Source: Actibacterium lipolyticum
GTDB taxonomy: Bacteria; Pseudomonadota; Alphaproteobacteria; Rhodobacterales; Rhodobacteraceae
Assembly (NCBI RefSeq): GCF_900184935.1
Contig: NZ_FXYE01000001.1
Coordinates: 186,001-250,000 of the forward strand
DNA: 64,000 nucleotides
Direction: 5' to 3'
The number at the start of each line of letters is the position of its first letter. The first letter of the stretch is position 1. Under the pieces are notes generated by a model, which ran no database searches, had not been told where the DNA came from, and saw only the letters and a list, made by a program, of their open reading frames with translations. The position numbers and the translations under genes are program-made. Positions 43,689-53,169 of this stretch are shown here, piece after piece.

Positions 43689-45026
43689 TTAGTCGGGCAA
43701 ATCTTTTCGCCAGCGGCCTGAAACCAACCCCCGATGGAACGGCAGGAACTTGACGAATTCCTCTGCCAGAAGGATCGCTAGAACCCAAGAAACGGGTGCC
43801 TGAAACCATATCACCAGCACCGCGCTTGCTGGTACTTTGAATGCCCATTGCGACCAGAGGAAAATATGCATGACATACACGGTCCGCCCCGCCGCGCGGA
43901 GCGTGTTGCCACAGATCGCGTTAGAGTTCTTTGGCCATGGCAGCAAAATCAGCACCGGCCAAAACGTTGAAAGGGCGGCGCGGGTCTGTGCTTCGAGGCC
44001 GGGGTAAAGCCAGTCCGCCCGCAGGATCAGCACGAAATAGAAAACAGAAACGACGAATGCCGTAATCATCGCGCCGCGCCATGCCATTTTTAAGAACCGG
44101 TCCAAATCAACCCGCCCACCGCCTTGGCCCAAATGCTGCGCCACCGCGATGCCGGTTGCTTGCGCCCACGCCATGCCGAATGTCCCGACCACCTGTATCC
44201 AAGGCATGATCAGTGTCAGCGCGGCGAAGTTATGTACATCATAGGCGGCGTAGATCAAAAGGCAGACACTGTTCGAAGCCTGTGCGCTAAAGAATGTCGC
44301 GGCCACGGGTAAGGCAAAGGCCAAATGTTTGCGAAGTGCCCCCCCCAGTGGGCGTTTGGGTGCCGTGCGCCATTCCGCATCGTCAGCATGGATACAGGCC
44401 AAAAGGTAGGCCGCGCGCACAGCCGCGCCGACGACACTTCCAACGGCGGCACCCGCCAGCCCCAGTGCGGGCAGCACACCAGCCCCATGGATCAGCGCAT
44501 AGGACAGCCCGACATTCACCGGAAGTGAGATGACATAGCTATAGAATGGCGCGCGAGTTTGGCCGCAGCCATTGAAGAAGGCCGACAAGCTTTGCCCAAC
44601 GGCTTCGGCGATCACGACCCCGGCGAAGATGATCAAGTAAAGCCGCGCGTCGGCTTGGACGGCGGCGTCTTGCCCAGAGTTTCGTAATAGGGCGTCCGCG
44701 AAGACGGCTGCAATTATCAGGCCGATCGCGCAGACCAAAAGGTTCACGACCATACTGGTGCGATAGGTGCTGCGCAGTGCGGTGGCGTCTTTTGAACCGA
44801 AGGCCTGCGCCACAAGAATCTGCGCTGCGTTGGAAAATGCGATCTGTGCGCCCAGCAGCAGGCCGCCGATGGCGCTTGCCAACCCCATTGAGGCCAATGC
44901 GGCCTCGCCAAGGCTCGACACGAGCCATGCGTCAATCACCACGATCCCGAACAACATCAGCATCCGCAGGCCCATGGGCCATGCTAGTGAAAACAGTTGC
45001 GATGCATCGCGGGCGGCGGGGGTCAT
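43689..45026 (-). CDS. MATE-family multidrug/solute efflux protein
   Basis: A 445-residue inner-membrane antiporter with about twelve hydrophobic segments and MATE features: SLAWPMGLRMLMLFGIVVIDAWLV, GAQIAFSNAAQILVAQAFGSKD and a second-half repeat near PWIQVVGTFGMAWAQATGIAVAQ. The substrate is unknown. It is transcribed toward the hydrolase gene. Its upstream region contains a TTGGATACAA sequence that also occurs twice before the oligoalginate operon, hinting at shared control. Confidence 0.9.
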   Translation of the reverse strand: MTPAARDASQLFSLAWPMGLRMLMLFGIVVIDAWLVSSLGEAALASMGLASAIGGLLLGAQIAFSNAAQILVAQAFGSKDATALRSTYRTSMVVNLLVCAIGLIIAAVFADALLRNSGQDAAVQADARLYLIIFAGVVIAEAVGQSLSAFFNGCGQTRAPFYSYVISLPVNVGLSYALIHGAGVLPALGLAGAAVGSVVGAAVRAAYLLACIHADDAEWRTAPKRPLGGALRKHLAFALPVAATFFSAQASNSVCLLIYAAYDVHNFAALTLIMPWIQVVGTFGMAWAQATGIAVAQHLGQGGGRVDLDRFLKMAWRGAMITAFVVSVFYFVLILRADWLYPGLEAQTRAALSTFWPVLILLPWPKNSNAICGNTLRAAGRTVYVMHIFLWSQWAFKVPASAVLVIWFQAPVSWVLAILLAEEFVKFLPFHRGLVSGRWRKDLPD

Positions 45027-45150
45027 AGTGGCGGCAATAGGATGCGGCGCGCCGATTTGCGCATCATTTGAATTCCTTTCTGCCGGGTATCAGGGGCGAC
45101 ACTAGGAACGCAAAGCTACCCCAGCCCCACACTTATCTTAGTATTTTGTC

Positions 45151-45160
45151 TTGGATACAA
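45151..45160. promoter_or_regulatory. candidate GntR/FCD operator copy upstream of MATE gene
   Basis: TTGGATACAA in the context CTTGGATACAAG, 125 bp before the MATE start. On the minus strand it overlaps a promoter-like TTGTAT. The same decamer is repeated at 46040 and 46052. Its TTGnATACAA form resembles operators of FadR/FCD-type GntR regulators. Confidence 0.5.
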
Positions 45161-45229
45161 GATTGACGTTTGGCGTGATTGGAATGTTGTTGCGGTCACC
45201 GGCAGCGCGCCAATTTTAGGGTTGTCTGA

Positions 45230-45925
45230 TCAGCCGTCGTTTTCGTCGAAATACGCGGCGCTGCTGATCCGGATCGCAGCAATGGTTTCGTCAAGTCGCG
45301 ACAGATGGCGCATCCCCGCAGCGACGGCTGCGTCGCCATCATGCGCTTTAATAGCGTTGGCGATGGCTTCGTGGTCGGCGATCAGCTCTGGCATGCGCTG
45401 TTCTTTGGACAGACCAAGCATACACAGCCGATCAACCTTGGCCTTTTCAACCTGGATCACTTCGAACGCGTAAGGCACCCGGCCTATGTCACAGATCGCT
45501 TCGTGAAATTCGTAGTCCAGCTTGGCAAAGCCGCGCGCGTCCATTTCCGCCAAGGCCTTGTGTTGCATCGCGATGCAGGCATCAAGTTGGTAACTTCCTG
45601 CTTTATCGCAGTATTTTGACGCTTCGCGCAGGGCTGAGGCTTCGACTGCGGCGCGCACGAAACGGCTTTTCTCAATAGCTCTTGCTGAGAATTTCTTTAC
45701 TTCGGTCGCTTTCTTCGGCCTGACAAGGATCAGATCCATCGTTTCCAAACGGCGGAAAGCATCGCGCACCGGTTGCCGCGATACGCCGAAACGCTCTGCA
45801 ACATCGGTCTCCGAGATGCGCGTTCCCGGAAGCAGGCGCAGCGATGTGATCTCACGATAGAGATAGTCGACGATATCGCCGACGCTGGTCCGCTTTTGCT
45901 TCGGAGGGCTTGCGATCTCGTTCAT
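45230..45925 (-). CDS. GntR-family regulator (FadR/FCD type)
   Basis: A 231-residue regulator with an N-terminal winged HTH (DYLYREITSLRLLPGTRISETDVAERFGVSRQPVRDAF, split over the domain) and a C-terminal all-helical FCD ligand-binding domain with metal-site residues such as DYEFHEAICD and DHEAIANAI. The start at 45925 has AAGGAG 6 bases upstream. It diverges from the oligoalginate operon and presumably represses it until an uronate-derived intermediate binds. Confidence 0.92.
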   Translation of the reverse strand: MNEIASPPKQKRTSVGDIVDYLYREITSLRLLPGTRISETDVAERFGVSRQPVRDAFRRLETMDLILVRPKKATEVKKFSARAIEKSRFVRAAVEASALREASKYCDKAGSYQLDACIAMQHKALAEMDARGFAKLDYEFHEAICDIGRVPYAFEVIQVEKAKVDRLCMLGLSKEQRMPELIADHEAIANAIKAHDGDAAVAAGMRHLSRLDETIAAIRISSAAYFDENDG

Positions 45926-46039
45926 GCGAACTCCTTGTTCGGTCTCCGTCTTATAGTCGTGGGTGCGAAAAAACTCCAGCGTCACTGCGATCTCTCGCTG
46001 GGAGGGTCGGCTTGTTGGTTGGGCTTTCGGTTAGGTTAC

Positions 46040-46061
46040 TTGGATACAAACTTGGATACAA
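46040..46061 (+). promoter_or_regulatory. paired GntR/FCD operator candidate before the oligoalginate operon
   Basis: Two direct copies of TTGGATACAA (46040-46049 and 46052-46061) are spaced 12 bp start to start and lie just before a TTGACT -35-like sequence (46065-46070). The position between divergent gntR and the ABC operon fits an operator controlling both. Confidence 0.65.
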
Positions 46062-46148
46062 GTATTGACTGGCGCTGAGAATCGCGCCAAGTTTCCCGCT
46101 GTGTGAGGAGGGGCCGTTCCGACTGGCCCGCAATTTAGGAGGAACCTG

Positions 46149-47249
46149 ATGTCTGGAGTCCGTCTCGACGGGATCGTCAAGAAATATGGCGCTCTTCAGG
46201 TGGTTCACGGTGTCGACTTGGATGTTTCGCCCGGCGAGTTTGTGGTGCTTGTTGGGCCATCGGGCTGCGGCAAATCCACGACATTGCGAATGATTGCGGG
46301 CCTAGAGGAAATTTCTGGCGGCGCGGCAACTATCGATGGGCGGGTCGTGAATCGCGTCGCGCCGAAAGACCGTGATGTGGCAATGGTGTTCCAGAATTAC
46401 GCGCTTTATCCGCACTTGAACGTGGCCGACAACATCGCCTTTGGTTTGCGCATCCGGAAGGAAAGCAAGGAGGCCATCGCCAAGTCTGTCGAGGAAGTGG
46501 CAGGTATTCTTGGCCTGACACCTTATCTCGATCGCCGTCCTGCCGACCTGTCTGGCGGCCAGCGCCAGCGCGTCGCCATGGGGCGGGCCATCGTGCGTCG
46601 GCCCAAGGTCTTCCTTTTTGACGAACCGCTTTCCAATCTCGACGCCAAGCTGCGGACCCAGATGCGCGCAGAGATCAAGCGCCTGCACAATCGTCTTGGC
46701 GCGACGTCCATTTACGTGACCCACGATCAGGTCGAAGCGATGACTTTGGCAGACCGTATCGTCGTCATGTCCGATGGGCGCATCGAACAGATCGGCACGC
46801 CAATGGATTTGTTCAACAACCCGGTGAACACCTTTGTCGCGGGCTTCATCGGCTCTCCGCCAATGAACCAGTTCGAGGCCATCGTCGAAAGTGATGGCGA
46901 TGGTCCCACGGCACGGTTGGGCGAAACGGTCATTCGCCTGCCAAAGCTGAAAGAGCTTGAACAGGCCAACGGGCGCAAGGTTACCGTCGGCATTCGGCCC
47001 GAGCATGTGTTGCTGCACCCCGCAGACGGCACGACGCCGGTTCCAGTGGATGTTGACCTTGTAGAAACGCTTGGTTCAGAGGCGCTTTTGCATATGCACG
47101 TGGGCGAGATGCCGTTTGTGGTAAAGGCCGAAACCCAAGGCGACGTTTCCCATCTGCACGCGGTCCGCACGCTGCATTTCCAGGATGACCTGATCAAGGT
47201 CTTCGATGGCGACACCGGGCGGGCCTACGGCCTTCCAAGCGTGGCTTAG
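46149..47249 (+). CDS. ABC transporter ATP-binding protein (UgpC/MalK/AlgS type)
   Basis: The sugar-importer ATPase, 366 residues. It has Walker [11 protein letters not shown]-loop [15 protein letters not shown], signature LSGGQRQR, Walker [16 protein letters not shown] and switch [17 protein letters not shown]-terminal OB-fold regulatory domain ([13 protein letters not shown]) is present. It leads the operon with two permeases, a binding protein, a lyase and a reductase, the same order as the Agrobacterium Atu3021-Atu3026 alginate locus. Confidence 0.93.
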   Translation: MSGVRLDGIVKKYGALQVVHGVDLDVSPGEFVVLVGPSGCGKSTTLRMIAGLEEISGGAATIDGRVVNRVAPKDRDVAMVFQNYALYPHLNVADNIAFGLRIRKESKEAIAKSVEEVAGILGLTPYLDRRPADLSGGQRQRVAMGRAIVRRPKVFLFDEPLSNLDAKLRTQMRAEIKRLHNRLGATSIYVTHDQVEAMTLADRIVVMSDGRIEQIGTPMDLFNNPVNTFVAGFIGSPPMNQFEAIVESDGDGPTARLGETVIRLPKLKELEQANGRKVTVGIRPEHVLLHPADGTTPVPVDVDLVETLGSEALLHMHVGEMPFVVKAETQGDVSHLHAVRTLHFQDDLIKVFDGDTGRAYGLPSVA

Positions 47250-47263
47250 GGGAGAGCGCCGTT

Positions 47264-48262
47264 ATGACCGTTCCGCACGACCCGATAATGACAGCCTCGC
47301 CCGAGGAACAGGTAGTCGAAGCGCGAGAGGCATTGCGCGACCGGATGAAACGTCGCGCGGTTTGGGTGGGGGAGCATTTCAGACGCGAATGGCAGTTATA
47401 CGTGCTTCTGGCACCCACGATCATCTGGTTCATTCTGTTTCTTTATAAGCCGATGTATGGCCTGCAAATCGCGTTCAAGGATTATTCCGTTTTCCGGGGT
47501 ATTCAGGGCAGTCCGTGGGTTGGTCTGGAGCACTTCCAGACACTTTTCGGAAGCGATCAGTTCCAGCGGGCGCTGTCGAACACGATCAAGCTGAGCGCGC
47601 TAAGCCTTTTGGTGGGTTTCCCCGCGCCGATCATCCTTGCGTTGATGTTCAACGAGATCCTGAACCAAACCTACAAGAAAACCGCGCAGACGATCGTTTA
47701 TCTGCCGCACTTCATCTCGTCGGTCATTATCGCGGGCATCATCATCACGGCATTCTCTCCCTCTGCGGGGATCGTGAATACGGTGCTGGGATGGTTCGGG
47801 CTTGAACCGATCTATTTTCTTATCAAACCCGAATGGTTCCGTCCGATCTTCATCGGCTCTGGAATCTGGCAAGAGGCTGGGTTCAGTTCCATCGTCTTCC
47901 TTGCCGCGATCGCGGGTGTGAACCCCTCTCTCTATGAAAGTGCGGTCGTTGATGGGGCAAGCCGCTGGCAGATGATGTGGAAAATCACCATCCCATCCAT
48001 CCTGCCGACGATTATCATCATGTTGATCATTCGCATCGGCAATCTGCTCGAAGTGAGCTTCGAGATGATCATCCTGCTCTATCAGCCCGCGACTTATTCA
48101 ACGGCGGATGTGGTCAACACCTACATCTATCGCAATGGCCTTCAGGGTGGTCAGTACGACCTTGCCGCGGCGGCCGGGTTCTTCAACGCGGTGATGGCCT
48201 TCATCTTGGTGATGACCGCCAACACGATCTCAAAACGCTATTCCAGAACGTCGCTGTGGTGA
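47264..48262 (+). CDS. ABC transporter permease (LplB/AlgM1 type)
   Basis: A 332-residue permease with six or seven membrane segments. The LplB-type pattern LYVLLAPTIIWFILFLYKPMYG and the EAA-loop YESAVVDGASRWQMMWKITIPSI place it in the family that carries oligosaccharides with large binding proteins. It starts 14 bases after the ATPase gene and is followed by a second permease. Confidence 0.92.
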   Translation: MTVPHDPIMTASPEEQVVEAREALRDRMKRRAVWVGEHFRREWQLYVLLAPTIIWFILFLYKPMYGLQIAFKDYSVFRGIQGSPWVGLEHFQTLFGSDQFQRALSNTIKLSALSLLVGFPAPIILALMFNEILNQTYKKTAQTIVYLPHFISSVIIAGIIITAFSPSAGIVNTVLGWFGLEPIYFLIKPEWFRPIFIGSGIWQEAGFSSIVFLAAIAGVNPSLYESAVVDGASRWQMMWKITIPSILPTIIIMLIIRIGNLLEVSFEMIILLYQPATYSTADVVNTYIYRNGLQGGQYDLAAAAGFFNAVMAFILVMTANTISKRYSRTSLW

Positions 48263-48272
48263 GGGTCAAGCA

Positions 48273-49154
48273 ATGGCAAACATGAATCTTTATTCCCGCG
48301 GCGACAAAACCTTTGTCCGTATCAACATGGTGCTGGTGGGGCTGTTTACGCTCTCGACGCTTTATCCCTTTCTGTACATCCTTGCGATGTCCTTTTCTTC
48401 GGGGTTTGCTGCACGGGCGGGGCTGGTGGTTTTATCTCCGGTCGATGCGACGCTGGGTGCCTATAGCCGGATTTTGTCTGAGCCAGCGTTCTGGAACTCT
48501 TACAAAAACACCTTCATCTACACGTTTGGTGGAACTTTCGTGAGCCTGCTGATCGTGATCCCCGGGGCGTATGCACTGTCGCGTCCTCAGCTTCTGGGGC
48601 GACGGTTTTGGAACCTGATGGTGGCGTTCACCATGTGGTTCAACGCTGGCATGATCCCCTTCTGGCTGAACATGCGCGATCTGGGGCTGCTGGATAGCTA
48701 TTTCGGTATCATCATCGGTTTCGCCGTCAACGCCTTCAACATCATCCTCTTGCGCAATTTCTTTGAAAGCATCCCCAGCTCTTTTGAAGAAGCCGCGCGG
48801 ATGGATGGCGCCAATGAATTCCAAGTCCTGTGGAAAGTCTTTGTGCCGCTGTCCAAACCCGCAATCGCCACGATCACGCTGTTTTGCATCGTGGCGCGTT
48901 GGAACGGGTTTTTCTGGGCCATGGTTCTGTTGACGGATGAGGGGAAAATCCCGCTTCAGGTCTATCTGCGCCACACCATTACGGCTTTGTCGGACGATGA
49001 CGAATTCGCCGGTTCACTGCTGACCGCGACTTACTCGGTCGAGACTGTCACGGCCGCGATCATCGTCTGTTCGATCATCCCGGTTCTGCTGATTTACCCC
49101 TTCGTCCAGAAGTACTTCAACAAGGGCATCTTGTTGGGCGGGGTGAAGGAATGA
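48273..49154 (+). CDS. ABC transporter permease (LplC/AlgM2 type)
   Basis: A 293-residue permease with six membrane segments. It has the YtcP/LplC features LSTLYPFLYILAMSFSS, GAYALSRPQLLGRRFWN and the EAA loop FEEAARMDGANEFQVLWKVFVPLSKP. It pairs with the upstream permease. The stop is followed after 32 bases by the binding-protein ATG. Confidence 0.92.
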   Translation: MANMNLYSRGDKTFVRINMVLVGLFTLSTLYPFLYILAMSFSSGFAARAGLVVLSPVDATLGAYSRILSEPAFWNSYKNTFIYTFGGTFVSLLIVIPGAYALSRPQLLGRRFWNLMVAFTMWFNAGMIPFWLNMRDLGLLDSYFGIIIGFAVNAFNIILLRNFFESIPSSFEEAARMDGANEFQVLWKVFVPLSKPAIATITLFCIVARWNGFFWAMVLLTDEGKIPLQVYLRHTITALSDDDEFAGSLLTATYSVETVTAAIIVCSIIPVLLIYPFVQKYFNKGILLGGVKE

Positions 49155-49186
49155 AACCTAACGCACCTAAATCCAGGGAGGGAGAA

Positions 49187-50731
49187 ATGCGTAAACTTAC
49201 GATCGCGGCCTTTGCAATGGCAACAACGGGGCTGACAGCGCCAGCGTTTGCAGAGGGCCACAGCTCCAAGATCTCGGAAAAGCCGCTTGAGCTGACAATC
49301 CACCTGCACCACAAACGCTCCATCGGCTATGATGAAAACTGGCCGGTCGAAAAAGCGGCATGCGCGGCGACCAACATCTGCCTGACAGATGCGACCGTCG
49401 GTGCGAACTCTACCAATTCCGGCGAGGCAATGAACCTGTTGCTGGCGACTGGCAAAATCCCGGACATCGTGGGTTCTGCGCGCGTCAAGGAAACAACTGA
49501 CGAGTATGGCCCGCAGGGGGCCTTCATGCCGCTGAACGATCTGATCGAAGAGCACGCGCCGAATATTCGCGCTGCTTTCGAAAAGGTTCCGGGCCTTAAG
49601 TCGGCAATCACGTCGGCGGATGGCAACATTTATTACCTGCCTTACACTCCCGACGGCAAATACGGTCGGGCCTTCTGGATCCGCACCGACTGGTTGGACA
49701 AGCTGGGTCTAGAAGTGCCGCAAACGGTTGAGGAATACGAAGCCGCCCTGCGCGCTTTCAAGACACAAGATCCCAACGGCAACGGCATGGCGGACGAAGT
49801 TCCCTATTTTGCGCGTCAGTGGGAAGAACTGATCCGTCTGGTTACTCTTTGGGGTGGCCGTTCGTCCGGGTCTGACACCTATCACGACTTCTATGTCGAA
49901 GACGGTGTGATCAAGCATCCTTATGCCGAAGTTGGCTATCGTGAAGGCATCAAAAACCTTGCGCGCTGGTACGAAGAAGGCCTGATCGACTTGGAAATTT
50001 TCACCCGCGGTTCGTCTTCGCGTGAATATCTGCTTTCGGAAAACCTTGGCGGGGCGACCCACGATTGGTTTGCATCAACCGGCGGCTACAACCGCTTGGC
50101 CGATACGATCGAAGGCTTTGAATTCAAAGCGATGGCACCACCGGCGAACGTCAACGGCGACCGCATCGAAGAGCATCGCCGCATTCCTGTAAAACCTGAC
50201 GGTTGGGCCATGGGCGCTGGAAATCAGCATCCCGTCGAAACCATCAAGTATTTCGATTATTGGTTTGGCGGCGAAGGCCGTACGTTGGCCAACTTCGGTG
50301 TCGAAGGCGAACAGTACGACCTTGTTGATGGTAAGCCGACTTTCAAGAAAGAGTTCTTGGAGGCGGGGCCTGTTAACGCGCAGCTTTGGGCCATTGGTGG
50401 CCAGCTTCAAGCGCGTGGCTATTACATGGACTATGAGTACGAAAAGCAGTGGACTAACGAGTTCGCGCTGGAAGGCATCGCGCTTTATGACGCGGGTGAC
50501 TACCTGATCGACCAGTTCTTGGGTGTTGCGCTGAACGAAGCCGAACAGAAAGTCATCGACAAGCATTTCGTACAGATGCGTACCTATATGCTTGAACGTC
50601 AGCAGGCTTGGATCCTCGGCAATGGCGACGTTGAGGCAGAGTGGGACGACTATATCGCTCAGCTGGAAAAAATGGGCCTGAACGACGTGCTGGAAGTGAT
50701 GAACGCGGCCTATCAGCGCCAGTACAACTAA
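49187..50731 (+). CDS. oligosaccharide-binding protein (AlgQ/LplA type)
   Basis: A periplasmic receptor of 514 residues with a signal peptide (MRKLTIAAFAMATTGLTAPAFA); the start at 49187 has GGGAGGGAG upstream. The acidic loop DPNGNGMADEVPYF resembles the EF-hand-like calcium site of the alginate-binding proteins AlgQ1/AlgQ2. Adjacent sequences include GRAFWIRTDWLDKLGLEVP. With the lyase next door, the likely ligand is an unsaturated or saturated oligoalginate, which is an inference. Confidence 0.88.
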   Translation: MRKLTIAAFAMATTGLTAPAFAEGHSSKISEKPLELTIHLHHKRSIGYDENWPVEKAACAATNICLTDATVGANSTNSGEAMNLLLATGKIPDIVGSARVKETTDEYGPQGAFMPLNDLIEEHAPNIRAAFEKVPGLKSAITSADGNIYYLPYTPDGKYGRAFWIRTDWLDKLGLEVPQTVEEYEAALRAFKTQDPNGNGMADEVPYFARQWEELIRLVTLWGGRSSGSDTYHDFYVEDGVIKHPYAEVGYREGIKNLARWYEEGLIDLEIFTRGSSSREYLLSENLGGATHDWFASTGGYNRLADTIEGFEFKAMAPPANVNGDRIEEHRRIPVKPDGWAMGAGNQHPVETIKYFDYWFGGEGRTLANFGVEGEQYDLVDGKPTFKKEFLEAGPVNAQLWAIGGQLQARGYYMDYEYEKQWTNEFALEGIALYDAGDYLIDQFLGVALNEAEQKVIDKHFVQMRTYMLERQQAWILGNGDVEAEWDDYIAQLEKMGLNDVLEVMNAAYQRQYN

Positions 50732-50753
50732 CCCCTTTTGAAAAAAAACTTGC

Positions 50754-50779
50754 GGGGCGCGCGAAGGACTGCGCGCCCC
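50754..50779 (+). promoter_or_regulatory. hairpin after binding-protein gene
   Basis: A perfect 9-bp GC stem (50754-50762 with 50771-50779, 8-nt loop) lies 22 bases after the stop. There is no T-run. It probably raises the level of the binding-protein message relative to the lyase. Confidence 0.55.
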
Positions 50780-50812
50780 CACATTCCTTTCATCCGATCC
50801 GAAAGACGCCCT

Positions 50813-53122
50813 ATGACCGGCACCGCCATTCCCACGCTCGACGAGCCCCAAGCGGGTCGCCTGACCATCCAGTACTCGCCCACGGCAGAGCAGGAAATCA
50901 CAGAGAACCCGCCGCGGTTCACGTGGCTTCCAGTACTGGAAGACGAAGCGCTTTATGCTTTGCGCATCACGCCTGCCGACGGGGGCGAGGAACTGCAATT
51001 TGGTCCGATCCGTTGGAACATGTTTACCCCCGACGCACCTTTGCCCGCAGGTGAATATAGCTGGTCTTATGCGGTGTGCGACGACGCGGGGAAACCGCTG
51101 ACGACATGGTCAACTACCCGTGCTTTCACGATCGCAGAGGGCCTGCCGGAATCGCCACTTCCCCCGCGCGAAGCACGTTTCGCCAAGTCCGTTACAACCC
51201 ACCCGCGCCTCTGGCTTGACAGTGCGCGGCTGGCTGCGTTCCGTGATGCCGTGGCAAAGGATCCGACCCACTGTGCATGGGACGTATTCTATGAAAAATC
51301 TGTACTGCCTTGGGTTAAGCGCGACGTAATGAAAGAGCCTGCTGGCTATCCCAACCATCAGCGCATCGCGTCTGTCTGGCGGCAGACCTACATCGACCTG
51401 CAAGAGGTTTGGTACGCGATCCGCCACCTTGCGATCGGTGGTGCCGTAACAGGCAACGAAGAGATGACCGCGCGGGCCAAGGAATGGCTGCTAGAGGTTG
51501 CCTCTTGGGATCCGATGGGGGTGACATCCCGTGCCTACACTGACGAATGGGCCTATCGTGTGAACAACGCGCTTGCGTGGGGCTATGACTGGCTGCACGA
51601 CGATTTGACCGAAGACGAGCGCGCCACCGTCCGCACAGCACTTTTGGCACGTACGCGCGACATCGCGGAACACGCCATCAATAATGCGAAGATCCACCTC
51701 TTTCCGTATGACAGTCACGCGGTCCGATCCGTCTCTTTGACGTTGATCCCGGCCTGTATTGCCCTGCTGGGAGAGGACGAGAACGACGAGGCGCGCGACT
51801 GGCTGAATTATTGCATCGAATTCCTGTCCACCGTCTATTCGCCTTGGGGCGACGCCGAAGGCGGCTGGGCCGAGGGAACGAATTACTGGATGATGGGGGT
51901 GGGCTATCTTATCGATGCCGCCAACCGTCTGAAATCGTTCACCGGGATTGATCTTTATAACCGTCCCTTCCTGCGCAACACCGGGGATTTCCCGCTGTTC
52001 TGCAAGGCACCGAATACGCGCCGTGCCACCTTTGGCGATGACAGCACGCAGGGCGATCTGCCTTGCATCAAGACCGGGTTGAACCTTCGCCAACTTGGCG
52101 GCGTCACTGGCAACGGTGCTTATCAATGGTATTGCGAAGAAAACCTGCGCCTTAACCCGGGCACGGAAGGGGCATTTTACAACTGGGGTTGGTGGGACAC
52201 CAATTTTGACGAGATGGCCTTTCGCACCGATTACCCCGAGGTCGCGGCCACAGCGCCCGAAGGCGGCATGCGACATTTCAGAGGGATCGGTTGGGTCGGC
52301 GTTCAGCATGAGATGGCCAACCCGGATGAACACATCCAGTTCGTATTTAAGTCCTCACCCTTTGGATCAATCAGCCACAGCCATGGCGATCAGAACGCCT
52401 TTTGTCTTGCCGCATATGGTGAAGATCTGGCCATCCAGTCGGGTTATTATGTTGCCTTCAACTCGACCATGCACAGACAATGGCGGCGGCAGACGCGTTC
52501 AAAAAACGCGATCCTGATCAACGGCAAAGGACAGTACGCTGAAAAGGATAAGGCCAAGGCGATGGCCGCCACGGGCCGCATCCTTGCCGCGGAGGAGCGC
52601 GAAGACCACATCTTTATCCACGGGGATGCCACCGCTGCCTATCAAAGCCTGTCGCCCGAAGTGACGATGGCCGAACGCGAAATCTATTTCGTGCGTAACA
52701 GCTATTTCGTGATCGTAGATAAGGTCGACGCTGAAACGCCTGTGACCGTCGACTGGCTGCTTCACGCGAACAACCCCTACGAACTGGGCAAAACCTCTTT
52801 CCGTAATACGGGCAAGCGTGCTGGCTTTTACGGGCAGGTAGTTTGGTCTGAGGCTGGCAAGCCGGACATCACGCAAACGACGGATTTCCCCGATGTAGAC
52901 CCAAGCGATTACGAAGGGTTGCCCGTCAGCACCTTTCTGACCGCGCGCTATCCTGCAGCCACACGCCACCGTATCGCGACACTGCTGGTGCCCTATAAGC
53001 TCGACAAGCCCAAGCGGATCTTCAACTTCATGGATGACCAAGGCTACGATGCGGATCTTTATTTTACCGACGCGGACGAGAATACCTTCAAGGTAGTCAT
53101 GAAAAAGCTCGCAAACACTTGA
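50813..53122 (+). CDS. PL15-like exolytic oligoalginate lyase (heparinase II/III fold)
   Basis: It is expected to cleave imported oligoalginate to unsaturated monouronates in the cytoplasm; no signal peptide is present. The 769-residue length and layout (N-terminal beta domain, alpha/alpha barrel from about residue 125, C-terminal heparinase II/III-like beta domain with SHSHGDQNAFCLAAYG) match Atu3025 of Agrobacterium, an exotype PL15 enzyme of 776 residues. Candidate catalytic residues are H302 in YDSHAVRS and Y358 in EGTNYWMM, at positions close to Atu3025 His311 and Tyr365. The alginate specificity is inferred from family and neighbours. Confidence 0.85.
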   Translation: MTGTAIPTLDEPQAGRLTIQYSPTAEQEITENPPRFTWLPVLEDEALYALRITPADGGEELQFGPIRWNMFTPDAPLPAGEYSWSYAVCDDAGKPLTTWSTTRAFTIAEGLPESPLPPREARFAKSVTTHPRLWLDSARLAAFRDAVAKDPTHCAWDVFYEKSVLPWVKRDVMKEPAGYPNHQRIASVWRQTYIDLQEVWYAIRHLAIGGAVTGNEEMTARAKEWLLEVASWDPMGVTSRAYTDEWAYRVNNALAWGYDWLHDDLTEDERATVRTALLARTRDIAEHAINNAKIHLFPYDSHAVRSVSLTLIPACIALLGEDENDEARDWLNYCIEFLSTVYSPWGDAEGGWAEGTNYWMMGVGYLIDAANRLKSFTGIDLYNRPFLRNTGDFPLFCKAPNTRRATFGDDSTQGDLPCIKTGLNLRQLGGVTGNGAYQWYCEENLRLNPGTEGAFYNWGWWDTNFDEMAFRTDYPEVAATAPEGGMRHFRGIGWVGVQHEMANPDEHIQFVFKSSPFGSISHSHGDQNAFCLAAYGEDLAIQSGYYVAFNSTMHRQWRRQTRSKNAILINGKGQYAEKDKAKAMAATGRILAAEEREDHIFIHGDATAAYQSLSPEVTMAEREIYFVRNSYFVIVDKVDAETPVTVDWLLHANNPYELGKTSFRNTGKRAGFYGQVVWSEAGKPDITQTTDFPDVDPSDYEGLPVSTFLTARYPAATRHRIATLLVPYKLDKPKRIFNFMDDQGYDADLYFTDADENTFKVVMKKLANT

Positions 53123-53169
53123 ACCACACCGCCGCGAACCGGTGTCACTATCCATAGGAAGGAAAACTC

